A DNA stretch of 19,041 bases from positions 1-19,041 of the forward strand of contig JAQSWE010000011.1 of assembly GCA_029266795.1 (NCBI GenBank), written 5' to 3'. The first letter of the stretch is position 1; every line of letters begins with the position of its first letter. A program made the translations under genes and the position numbers. Below the pieces are notes generated by a model, which saw nothing but the letters and a program-made list of their open reading frames with translations, did no database searches and was not told the origin of the DNA. The DNA is from Alphaproteobacteria bacterium (lineage in GTDB: Bacteria; Pseudomonadota; Alphaproteobacteria; Micavibrionales; UBA2020). Below, one piece after another: positions 1-6,651 of this stretch.

Positions 1-1
1 C

Positions 2-274
2 ACGCTGCGTCCGCTCGACACCGAAACCATCGTCAATTCGGTCAAGAAAACCAACCGCCTCGTGTCCGTGGAAGAGGGTTGGCATTATTCCGGCATCGGG
101 TCCGAAATGGCCGCGCTCATGATGGAGAAATGCTTCGACGACCTCGACGCGCCGGTTGTGCGCGTCTATGGCGCGGACGTTCCCATGCCCTACGCCGCGA
201 ACCTTGAAAAGCTCGCGCTGCCGCAGGCGAATGACATCATCGAAGCCGCGAAAAAGGTGGCCTATGCCGCATAA
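2..274 (+). CDS. pdhB: Pyruvate dehydrogenase E1 subunit beta, C-terminal part (partial at window edge)
   Basis: This is the last 90 codons of the E1 beta subunit, open at the left edge of the window. With E1 alpha it decarboxylates pyruvate using thiamine diphosphate and passes the acetyl group to lipoyl-E2. The visible part matches the transketolase C-terminal domain of E1 beta: a TLRPLDTETI start, the segment NRLVSVEEGW, and a closing block VYGADVPMPYAANLEKLALP. These are highly typical of alphaproteobacterial PdhB. The stop TAA at 272-274 lies inside the start of pdhC, an 11-base overlap that suggests translational coupling. The N-terminal thiamine-binding half is outside the window, so integrity upstream cannot be judged. 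Identification is firm from the motifs and from the pdhC gene that follows. Confidence 0.95.
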   Translation, partial: TLRPLDTETIVNSVKKTNRLVSVEEGWHYSGIGSEMAALMMEKCFDDLDAPVVRVYGADVPMPYAANLEKLALPQANDIIEAAKKVAYAA

Positions 275-1547
275 CATCCTGATGCCCGCTCTGTCGCCCA
301 CCATGACCGAGGGCAAGCTCTCGAAATGGGTCAAAAAAGAAGGCGACAAGGTAAAGGCCGGGCAGGTCCTGGCCGAAATCGAAACCGACAAGGCGACGAT
401 GGAGGTGGAAGCTGTCGATGAAGGCACGCTCGCCAAAATCCTCGTCCCCGCCGGCACCGACGGCGTGAAGGTCAACACCCTGATCGCCATTTTGCTGGAA
501 GACGGCGAAGACGCAGCCGCGCTGAAAAACGTCAGCAATGATGTCAAAGCGCCCGCTGCTGCGGCACCGAAATCCGAAGCCGCGCCTGCTGCTGCAAAAC
601 CCGCTGCCGCGCCGCAGCCCGTCGCGCATCAGGCAAGCGGCAGCCGCATCTATGCAAGCCCGCTGGCGAAACGCCTTGCCAAAGAAAAAGGCATTGACCT
701 TGCGACCATCAAAGGCTCCGGCCCGCATGGACGCATTGTGAAGTCGGACCTCGAAGGCGGGAAGGGCGGTCAAGCTGCTCCTGTCGCCGCCGCTGCTGGC
801 GCACCGAAAGCCGTGGCACATGCCGCAAGTCCCGATGCGAAGGCGCTGGCGGATGCTTATGGCATCCCGTACAAGCTGATCCCAAACAACGGCATCCGCA
901 AGGTCGTTGCGCGCCGCCTGCTGGAATCTAAGCAGACCGTCCCGCATTTCTACCTCTCGGTCGATTGCGAGCTGGATGCATTGCTGGCGGTCCGCAAACA
1001 ACTGAATGACGCGGGCCAGAGCTATAAAATCTCCGTCAACGATTTCGTCATCAAGGCGACGGGCGTCGCGCTTGCGCAATATCCCGCCGCAAACGTCTCG
1101 TGGACCGATGAAAACGTCGTGCAGTACGAACGCGCCGATGTGTCGGTCGCGGTTGCAACCGCCAACGGCCTCATCACCCCGATCATCAAGGACGCCGCGA
1201 ACAAGAGCCTGAAGGACATTTCCAACGAGATGAAGGAACTGGCCGGCAAGGCGAAAGACGGCAAGCTGAAGCCCGCCGAATTTCAGGGCGGCACCATTTC
1301 CGTCTCCAACCTCGGCATGTTCGGCATCAGCAACTTCGCCGCCATCGTCAACCCGCCGCAGGGGGCGATCCTCGCCATCGGCGCGGGCGAACAGCGCGCG
1401 GTCGTGAAAGACGGGCAAGTTAAGGTCGCAACCGTGATGACCGTCACCATGTCGACCGACCACCGCTGCATCGACGGCGCGATTGGCGCTGAATACCTGC
1501 AGGTGTTCAAGAAGCTGATCGAAAACCCGATGAGCCTGATCTTGTGA
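264..1547 (+). CDS. pdhC: Dihydrolipoamide acetyltransferase, E2 of pyruvate dehydrogenase
   Basis: The 427-residue E2 core moves the acetyl group from E1 to CoA. One lipoyl domain (about residues 1-80) carries the ETDKATMEVE motif, with Lys43 as the expected lipoylation site. An Ala/Pro-rich flexible linker (about 95-125) leads to the peripheral-subunit-binding domain (about 128-165, IYASPLAKRLA to GRIVKSDL). A second Ala-rich linker leads to the catalytic domain from about residue 200. The C-terminal motif DHRCIDG supplies catalytic His400 and Asp404. The start ATG at 264 was chosen because the lipoyl domain begins at once (PHNILMPALSPTM); an in-frame upstream ATG at 156 would only add residues read out of frame from pdhB. 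The single lipoyl domain is usual for alphaproteobacterial PDH. Its Lys43 is a substrate for the lipoate synthase encoded downstream. Confidence 0.97.
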   Translation: MPHNILMPALSPTMTEGKLSKWVKKEGDKVKAGQVLAEIETDKATMEVEAVDEGTLAKILVPAGTDGVKVNTLIAILLEDGEDAAALKNVSNDVKAPAAAAPKSEAAPAAAKPAAAPQPVAHQASGSRIYASPLAKRLAKEKGIDLATIKGSGPHGRIVKSDLEGGKGGQAAPVAAAAGAPKAVAHAASPDAKALADAYGIPYKLIPNNGIRKVVARRLLESKQTVPHFYLSVDCELDALLAVRKQLNDAGQSYKISVNDFVIKATGVALAQYPAANVSWTDENVVQYERADVSVAVATANGLITPIIKDAANKSLKDISNEMKELAGKAKDGKLKPAEFQGGTISVSNLGMFGISNFAAIVNPPQGAILAIGAGEQRAVVKDGQVKVATVMTVTMSTDHRCIDGAIGAEYLQVFKKLIENPMSLIL

Positions 1548-1939
1548 GCAAGACGGTCACGCCATTCCTGATGTTCGAGGGCAGGGCGGAAGAGGCGATG
1601 AATTTCTACATCTCCCTCTTCGGCGACGGCCGCATTGATGACATCAAGCGTTATCCCGCCGGCGGCGCGGCCAAGGCCGGATCGGTCATGACCGCGCGCT
1701 TCACCATAGGCGACCAGACCTTCATGGTGACCGACAGCATCGTGAAACATGAATTCACCTTTACCCCCGCCATGTCGATCTTCGTGGAATGCGCGGACGA
1801 GGCGGAACTGGCCGACCGTGCCGTGACGCTGGCCGATGGCGGGCAGATTTATATGCCGATGGATAATTATGGTTTCAGCAAAAAATTTGCCTGGGTCGGC
1901 GACCGCTTCGGCGTTTCGTGGCAATTGAATCTTCAGTAG
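1544..1939 (+). CDS. VOC-fold protein of the PhnB / 3-demethylubiquinone-methyltransferase-like family
   Basis: A 131-residue protein with the pattern of PhnB-like glyoxalase-fold proteins: the opening TPFLMFEGRAEEAMNFYISL, a central GDQTFMVTDS strand and the closing DRFGVSWQLNL. These small proteins have a beta-alpha-beta-beta-beta fold and usually act as dimers. Many have no proven activity, and the methyltransferase label often attached to them is historical. Translation appears to start at GTG 1544, which overlaps the pdhC stop (GTGA), so it is coupled to pdhC. It sits inside the PDH operon, 10 bases before lpdA. The location suggests a link to pyruvate or lipoamide metabolism, but nothing in the sequence proves one. 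No membrane segment or signal peptide is seen. Family assignment is good; substrate unknown. Confidence 0.88.
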   Translation: MSKTVTPFLMFEGRAEEAMNFYISLFGDGRIDDIKRYPAGGAAKAGSVMTARFTIGDQTFMVTDSIVKHEFTFTPAMSIFVECADEAELADRAVTLADGGQIYMPMDNYGFSKKFAWVGDRFGVSWQLNLQ

Positions 1940-1949
1940 GAGTTTTCCC

Positions 1950-3347
1950 ATGAGCGAACAGCAATTCGACATCGTCGTGGTGGGCGCAGGCCCGGGCGGT
2001 TATGTGGCCGCCATCCGTGCCGCGCAGCTGGGTTTCAAGACCGCGATTGTGGAGCGTGAAAACCTCGGCGGCATTTGCCTGAACTGGGGCTGCATCCCGA
2101 CCAAGGCGTTGCTGCGGTCATCCGAAATCCATCACCTGCTGCATAACCTCGACGCCTACGGCCTCAAGGCGGATAACATCTCTTTCGATTTCAAGAAAAT
2201 CATCGACCGTTCGCGCAAAGTCGCGGGGCAGCTCTCAGGCGGCATCAAGCACCTGATGAAGAAAAACAACATCACCGTTTTCGACGGCACCGGCAAGCTG
2301 CTGGGCAAGGGTAAGCTGTCGGTAACAAAAGACAACAAGCCGGTCGCCGAGCTGAAAGCACCGCATATTATCATCGCTACCGGTGCCCGCGCCCGTGTGC
2401 TTCCGGGTCTGGAGCCCGACAAGCTGGTCTGGACGTATCGCGAGGCGATGACGCCGTCCGAAATGCCGAAATCGCTGCTGGTCATCGGCTCCGGCGCGAT
2501 CGGCATGGAATTTGCCAGCTTCTACAGAAACATGGGCGCGGAAGTGACCGTGGTTGAATTGATTGACCGCATCCTGCCCGTCGAAGATGCCGATATCTCC
2601 GCTTTCGCGCGCAAGGCGTTCGAGAAACAAGGCATGAAGATCATGACCGGCGCAAAAGTCGCCAAGCTGAACCGCGGCGCGAATGACGTGGAAGCCGAAG
2701 TCGATATCGGCGGCAAGATCGAGAAGATCAAGGTCGAGCGCGTGATTTCCGCCGTCGGCATCGTCGGCAATTCCGAAAACCTCGGTTTTGAGAATACGAA
2801 AGTGAAAGTCGATCGCGGCCATATCGTGGTCAACCAATGGCTACAGACGGACGAACCCGGCGTTTACGCCATCGGCGACGTCGTGCAAGGCCCGTGGCTG
2901 GCGCATAAGGCGAGCCATGAAGCGATCATCTGCGTCGAGAAAATCAAAGGATTGAACGATGTTCATCCGCTTAAGATCGACAACATCCCGGGCTGCACCT
3001 ATTGCATGCCGCAGGTGGCATCCGTCGGCCTGACCGAAGCGAAGGCGAAAGAAAAAGGCTATACGGTGAAGGTCGGCAAATTTCCCTTCATCGGCAACGG
3101 CAAGGCAATCGCGCTTGGCGAACCGGAAGGCTTCGTCAAAACCGTATTCGACGCAAAAACGGGCGAGCTGCTGGGCGCACATATGATCGGCGCCGAAGTG
3201 ACGGAATTAATTCAGGGCTACGGCATTTCAAAAACGCTGGAAGCAACCGAGATCGAATTGATGCACACTATCTTCCCGCATCCGACCTTGTCGGAGATGA
3301 TGCATGAGTCGGTGCTGGATGCGTATGGTAAAGTTATTCATATGTAA
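1950..3347 (+). CDS. lpdA: Dihydrolipoyl dehydrogenase, E3
   Basis: A 465-residue FAD flavoprotein that reoxidises dihydrolipoamide and reduces NAD in the PDH complex, possibly shared with other 2-oxoacid dehydrogenases. The FAD-binding GAGPGG lies at residues 12-17. The redox disulfide is Cys43/Cys48 in GGICLNWGCIPTK. The NAD-binding GSGAIG is at 180-185, and a second FAD contact is in the VYAIGDV segment. The C-terminal dimerisation domain ends with the active-site pair His444 and Glu449 in HPTLSE. All expected catalytic residues are present and the length is typical. The ATG at 1950 has a good ribosome site, AGGAG at 1938-1942, overlapping the stop of the VOC gene. A terminator follows immediately, so this is the last gene of the PDH operon. 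Confidence 0.97.
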   Translation: MSEQQFDIVVVGAGPGGYVAAIRAAQLGFKTAIVERENLGGICLNWGCIPTKALLRSSEIHHLLHNLDAYGLKADNISFDFKKIIDRSRKVAGQLSGGIKHLMKKNNITVFDGTGKLLGKGKLSVTKDNKPVAELKAPHIIIATGARARVLPGLEPDKLVWTYREAMTPSEMPKSLLVIGSGAIGMEFASFYRNMGAEVTVVELIDRILPVEDADISAFARKAFEKQGMKIMTGAKVAKLNRGANDVEAEVDIGGKIEKIKVERVISAVGIVGNSENLGFENTKVKVDRGHIVVNQWLQTDEPGVYAIGDVVQGPWLAHKASHEAIICVEKIKGLNDVHPLKIDNIPGCTYCMPQVASVGLTEAKAKEKGYTVKVGKFPFIGNGKAIALGEPEGFVKTVFDAKTGELLGAHMIGAEVTELIQGYGISKTLEATEIELMHTIFPHPTLSEMMHESVLDAYGKVIHM

Positions 3348-3352
3348 GCCTT

Positions 3353-3384
3353 AACCCCGGCCTTCGCCGGTGTTTCTCTTTTTT
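3353..3384 (+). terminator. Rho-independent terminator of the pdh-lpdA operon
   Basis: The stem CCGGC/GCCGG (3357-3361 with 3366-3370) closes a CTTC tetraloop and is extended by AAC/GTT across one mismatch. It is followed by a T-rich tract (3373-3384). It begins six bases after the lpdA stop. The T tract runs into the stop codon of the convergent acetyltransferase gene. On the minus strand no T run follows the hairpin, so it looks one-directional. Confidence 0.82.
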
Positions 3385-3883
3385 AACTCAACACCTTCTC
3401 AAAATACTCCAGATCCGTCTTGCCGAGCTTGCCGCGGTGGACGAAGGTGTAGCCGCATTTGCGGTAGAATTCTGCCGCACCACCGGGGCCGACGAAGGCA
3501 TCGAGGCGCACGGCGCGGACGCGCAGTTTAACGGCGCGGTTTTCGATTTCGTAGAGGGCGGCACGGCCCAGACCCTTGCCCTGGAATTTCGGGTCGATCG
3601 ACATGTTGCGCAGGTAGCAGGCGGGCGCGCTCTGGCGCTTGAACCACGGCTTTGACTCCCGGTCGGTCTTTTCGACGTCGAGGGTGAAGGTGCCGGCGAG
3701 CTTGCCGTCATCGATCACGACGAACAGCGTATTGTCGGTCAATTTATGCAGCACCGTGTTTAGCAGCGAGATTTTTGACCATGGGCCTTTGCCAAATTTG
3801 CGCGTCAGTTCGTCCGCCGCATCCTTGCGCAGCTTGTAGATATCCAGCACCTCGCTCAGTCGCGCGCGTCGGATATTGGCCAT
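3383..3883 (-). CDS. GNAT-family N-acetyltransferase
   Basis: A 166-residue acetyl-CoA-dependent acyltransferase. Acetyl-CoA-binding motif A is clear: YLRNMSIDPKFQGKGLGRAAL, with QGKGLG at residues 101-106 in the loop that holds the pyrophosphate. A typical motif B region follows (LRVRAVRLDAF, then AAEFYRKCGYTF around 137-147). The start ATG at 3881-3883 was chosen because the fold begins there (MANIRRARLSEV) and a GGGGGA purine run lies about seven bases upstream. A longer reading frame extends back to 3994, but its extra 37 residues have no GNAT character. The acceptor substrate, whether protein, amine or antibiotic, cannot be told from sequence. It diverges from lipA and faces the lpdA terminator, so it is probably transcribed alone. 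Confidence 0.87.
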   Translation of the reverse strand: MANIRRARLSEVLDIYKLRKDAADELTRKFGKGPWSKISLLNTVLHKLTDNTLFVVIDDGKLAGTFTLDVEKTDRESKPWFKRQSAPACYLRNMSIDPKFQGKGLGRAALYEIENRAVKLRVRAVRLDAFVGPGGAAEFYRKCGYTFVHRGKLGKTDLEYFEKVLS

Positions 3884-3980
3884 TTTAAATCCCCCGAGAA
3901 TCCTTGTGGTCGCTTTCCTGCGACTCTGTTCAATAACTTTGCCATAGATATCAATGCCTTGCAAGTTTCCCGAAAAAGAG

Positions 3981-4008
3981 TTGCCGTTTGGCAAAACACG
4001 GCTAAATT
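3981..4008 (+). promoter_or_regulatory. Possible lipA promoter with overlapping inverted repeat
   Basis: A -35-like TTGCCG (3981-3986) and a -10-like TAAATT (4003-4008) are separated by 16 bases. A perfect inverted repeat TTGCC-GTTT-GGCAA (3981-3994) covers the -35 box and could be an operator. If this promoter is used, transcription would start at about 4015, right at the ATG, giving a leaderless mRNA. That would agree with the lack of a Shine-Dalgarno sequence there. The box matches are modest and this remains a prediction. Confidence 0.35.
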
Positions 4009-4015
4009 ACTGACC

Positions 4016-4999
4016 ATGGATAACGAAACCGACACAGCTCCCGAAGCCAACGAAAAGAAAAAATCCGAGTTCCGCCACCCGGAAAAGCGGAACCGTCCCG
4101 ACACGCCCATCCTGCGCAAGCCGGAATGGATCCGCGTGAAGGCGCCTGTGTCGCCCGAATATCACGAGACCAAGACGCTCGTGCAGAACCTGAAGCTCAA
4201 GACCGTCTGTGAAGAGGCCGCTTGTCCGAATATCGGCGAATGCTGGAAACAGAAACACGCGACCTTCATGATTTTGGGCGCGACCTGCACCCGCGCCTGT
4301 TCGTTCTGCAACGTCGCGACCGGCATCCCCGACAAGATGGACCCGTTCGAGGCGGCGCGAGTTGCGATTGGCGTACAGAAGCTGGGCCTGAAACACGTCG
4401 TCATCACTTCCGTCGACCGTGACGACTTGGTGGATGGCGGGGCGGAGCAGTTCGTGAAGGTGATCAACGAAATTCGCCGCTTATCGCCCGGCACGACCAT
4501 CGAAATCCTCACGCCCGATTTCAAAGATAAAGACAACGCGATCGAGCCGATCGTGACGGCGCGCCCCGATGTGTTCAACCACAACCTTGAAACCGTGCCG
4601 CGTCTCTATCCCACGATCCGCCCGGGTGCACGTTACTTTACCTCGCTGGAGCTGCTGAACCGCGTTAAGAAAATCGACCCGTCGATCTTCACCAAATCCG
4701 GCCTGATGGTCGGTCTTGGCGAGACGAAGCAGGAAGTGATGCAAGTGATGGACGACCTGCGCGCGGCGGATGTCGATTTCCTCACCATCGGCCAGTACCT
4801 GCAGCCGACGCCGAAACATGCGGCTGTCGACCGTTTCGTGACGCCGGAAGAATTCAAGTCGTATGAGACAATCGCGCGCGGCAAAGGATTTTTGATGGTG
4901 GCGGCGTCGCCGCTGACGCGTTCATCCTACCATGCCGATTCCGACTTCGAGAAAATGCGCAGCGCGCGCGAGGCGAAGCTGGCCTCGGCTGGCAAGTAA
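4016..4999 (+). CDS. lipA: Lipoyl synthase (radical SAM)
   Basis: A 327-residue enzyme that inserts two sulfurs into octanoyl-lysine on lipoyl domains, completing the cofactor used by PDH E2, 2-oxoglutarate dehydrogenase and the glycine cleavage H protein. Both iron-sulfur clusters are accounted for. The auxiliary cluster uses Cys65, Cys70 and Cys76 (CEEAACPNIGEC); the radical SAM cluster uses Cys91, Cys95 and Cys98 (CTRACSFC). The C-terminal RSSYHAD motif (from about residue 302), whose serine ligates the auxiliary cluster in known LipA structures, is intact. The ATG at 4016 gives a family-like length with a charged, poorly conserved N-terminus. The frame is open upstream to a TTG at 3959, but no ribosome site supports that start. 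The next gene starts directly after the stop. Confidence 0.96.
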   Translation: MDNETDTAPEANEKKKSEFRHPEKRNRPDTPILRKPEWIRVKAPVSPEYHETKTLVQNLKLKTVCEEAACPNIGECWKQKHATFMILGATCTRACSFCNVATGIPDKMDPFEAARVAIGVQKLGLKHVVITSVDRDDLVDGGAEQFVKVINEIRRLSPGTTIEILTPDFKDKDNAIEPIVTARPDVFNHNLETVPRLYPTIRPGARYFTSLELLNRVKKIDPSIFTKSGLMVGLGETKQEVMQVMDDLRAADVDFLTIGQYLQPTPKHAAVDRFVTPEEFKSYETIARGKGFLMVAASPLTRSSYHADSDFEKMRSAREAKLASAGK

Positions 5000-5443
5000 A
5001 TGCCCTCCCATTCCGAAAAACGCATCCTGCCGTATTCGTCGGAACAGCTGTTCGACCTTGTGATGGATATCGAGAAATATCCGGAATTCCTGCCGTGGTG
5101 TCTTGCCGCGCGCGTGAATGAAAAACGCAAGGCGGATTTGAGCGCGGATGTGATTGTTGGGTACGGCCCGTTCCGCGAAAAGTTTTCCTCGCATGTAAAA
5201 TTCAAGCGTCCGAAGGAAATCGAAGTCCATTACCTGCAGGGGCCGATGAGCCAGCTGGAAAACAAATGGGTGTTCAAGGATGTGCGTGGCGGGCAATGCG
5301 AGGTCGATTTCTATATCGACTTCTCTCTCAAAACGAAACTATTTGAAAAAATCGTCGACCAGTTTTTCCACCGCGCGCTTGTCAAGATGATCAACGCTTT
5401 CGAGGCGCGTGCGCTGCAGCTTTACGGCGGCAAGAAGCACTAA
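5000..5443 (+). CDS. RatA/COQ10-like START-domain (SRPBCC) protein
   Basis: A 147-residue protein of the polyketide-cyclase/START family that includes mitochondrial COQ10 and E. coli RatA. The N-terminal block PYSSEQLFDLVMDIEKYPEFLPW is nearly diagnostic, and the C-terminal helix (LVKMINAFEARALQLYG) is also typical. Members have a helix-grip fold with a hydrophobic cavity. COQ10 binds ubiquinone and helps its use in respiration. RatA was described as a ribosome-association toxin, but that role need not apply here. The ATG at 5000 directly follows the lipA stop with no gap, so the two are almost certainly co-transcribed; this lipA pairing is common in alphaproteobacteria. The stop codon overlaps the convergent pncC stop. 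The symbol is left blank because ubiquinone chaperone is the likelier role. Confidence 0.9.
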   Translation: MPSHSEKRILPYSSEQLFDLVMDIEKYPEFLPWCLAARVNEKRKADLSADVIVGYGPFREKFSSHVKFKRPKEIEVHYLQGPMSQLENKWVFKDVRGGQCEVDFYIDFSLKTKLFEKIVDQFFHRALVKMINAFEARALQLYGGKKH

Positions 5444-5943
5444 ACGCTATCGATTTCGCGCTTGATGAAGTTGAGCGCCGTTTCGACAGTTTCTAGGCGC
5501 ACGGCGGAGCGGTCGCCGCCGAACAGGTTCTTCACCGCGAAACTTTTCCCCGTTTTTCCGTTCGCAACACCGATATAGACGAGGCCGACAGGCTTGCTTT
5601 CGGTTGCACCGCCTGGTCCGGCGATACCGGTGGCGGAAATGGCGATGTCGGCTTTCGATGCCGCGAGCGCGCCGGTTGCCATTTGCAAGGCGACTTCATC
5701 GCTGACCGCGCCGGTGCGTTCCAGCAGCGCGCGGTCGATGCCAAGTTCTTTTATCTTTGAATCGTATGAATAGGAGATGTATCCGCGGTCCACCACATCG
5801 GATGATCCCGGCACTTCGGTGAGGCACGCCATAATCAAACCGCCCGTGCAGGACTCAGCAGAAACAAGCTTGATTTTCTTGGCGCGCGCTTCGTTCAAAA
5901 TAGCGGCGGCAAGGCTCAGCAGGTGTTCGGGGAAAAGTGCCAT
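5440..5943 (-). CDS. pncC: Nicotinamide-nucleotide amidohydrolase (CinA C-terminal domain, stand-alone)
   Basis: A 167-residue protein equal to the CinA C-terminal domain, which deamidates NMN to nicotinic acid mononucleotide in pyridine nucleotide salvage. The family motifs are all present: SAESCTGG (residues 28-35), TGIAGPGG (105-112), KPVGLVYIG (117-125) and a late GGDRSAVR segment. It lacks the N-terminal molybdopterin-binding-like domain of full CinA, as is usual for proteobacterial stand-alone versions often annotated cinA or ygaD. It is the last gene of the ispDF-pgpA-pncC operon, nine bases after the pgpA stop. Its TAG stop overlaps the TAA of the convergent START-domain gene (CTAA at 5440-5443). 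No terminator hairpin is visible between them. Confidence 0.93.
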   Translation of the reverse strand: MALFPEHLLSLAAAILNEARAKKIKLVSAESCTGGLIMACLTEVPGSSDVVDRGYISYSYDSKIKELGIDRALLERTGAVSDEVALQMATGALAASKADIAISATGIAGPGGATESKPVGLVYIGVANGKTGKSFAVKNLFGGDRSAVRLETVETALNFIKREIDSV

Positions 5944-5952
5944 GGATGCTTT

Positions 5953-6651
5953 CTAGTTCGGGAGGTAGAACAGCGCAACGCCGCAGACGCCCGGGAAGGC
6001 GTAAATGCCCGCAACCACGTCGTCCATCATCACATCCGCGCCGTTGCGGCTGCGCTTGTCGTAGAATGACGCCGGCCATGGTTTGTAGATATCAAACAGG
6101 CGGAACAGGAAGAACGCGACCCACCACAAATCCCAATGCGTTTCGGCGGGAATGGCAGCGATCCACATACCGACGACTTCATCGACGACGATCGACTGGT
6201 CATCGGTCGCGCCGGATTTTTTGCCGAAGCGGTCGGCGGCAACCGTGCCGATCAGCAGCAGTGCCATGGCGGCGCAGCCAAGCGCGACGGGCCCCCCATA
6301 CATCGCAATCACATATCCAACCGGCATCGCGGCCAGCGAGCCCATGGTGCCGGGGGCAGGACGCAGGAAACCGGCGCCGAACCACGACCCCAGCCAGCAA
6401 TGCCATTCCGAAAATTTCATGCCTCCCGGAATCGGCTTGATGCGGGGGCGCAGCTTCTTGATCCAGCCCCAGATTTTTTCGCGCCAGATGACGATGGGCA
6501 GCAGCAACAGCAACAGGAGGCCGATCTGCGGTGCGGTGATGCCGCTGGCGGCTGCCTGCAGGTCGGCGGCGGTCGGCGCGTGATGCGTCGGCGGTACGCC
6601 GGTTTCGGCGGTCGTCTCGGTCGTTTCTGTCTTGGTGGCCGTCGATGCCAT
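5953..6651 (-). CDS. pgpA: Phosphatidylglycerophosphatase A with N-terminal membrane extension
   Basis: A membrane phosphatase that converts phosphatidylglycerophosphate to phosphatidylglycerol. The PgpA core occupies residues 78-232: RPAPGTMGSLAA (97-108), the acidic TDDQSIVVDEVVG (149-161), FRLFDIYKPWP (183-193) and MMDDVVAGIYA (208-218). Several hydrophobic segments fit a multi-pass inner-membrane protein. Ahead of the core is an unusual extension of about 77 residues: a Thr/Ala/Pro-rich stretch, then a strong extra hydrophobic segment (about 42-56, LGLL-type leucine run), then a basic region. The long start at 6651 directly abuts the ispDF stop at 6652, which favours it. A shorter start at Met78 would give a standard 155-residue PgpA; its GGGAGG lies only one base before the ATG, too close to be a normal ribosome site. 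Confidence 0.92.
   Translation of the reverse strand: MASTATKTETTETTAETGVPPTHHAPTAADLQAAASGITAPQIGLLLLLLLPIVIWREKIWGWIKKLRPRIKPIPGGMKFSEWHCWLGSWFGAGFLRPAPGTMGSLAAMPVGYVIAMYGGPVALGCAAMALLLIGTVAADRFGKKSGATDDQSIVVDEVVGMWIAAIPAETHWDLWWVAFFLFRLFDIYKPWPASFYDKRSRNGADVMMDDVVAGIYAFPGVCGVALFYLPN

Noticed and set aside
237..1463. A 408-codon open frame on the minus strand across pdhC
   Set aside because: It is antisense to a fully motif-supported E2 gene and reads as low-complexity His/Arg/Asp/Gly sequence, a composition artefact.
3884..3994. Upstream extension of the GNAT reading frame by 37 residues
   Set aside because: The extra residues do not fit the fold, and a purine-rich ribosome site lies directly before the ATG at 3883.
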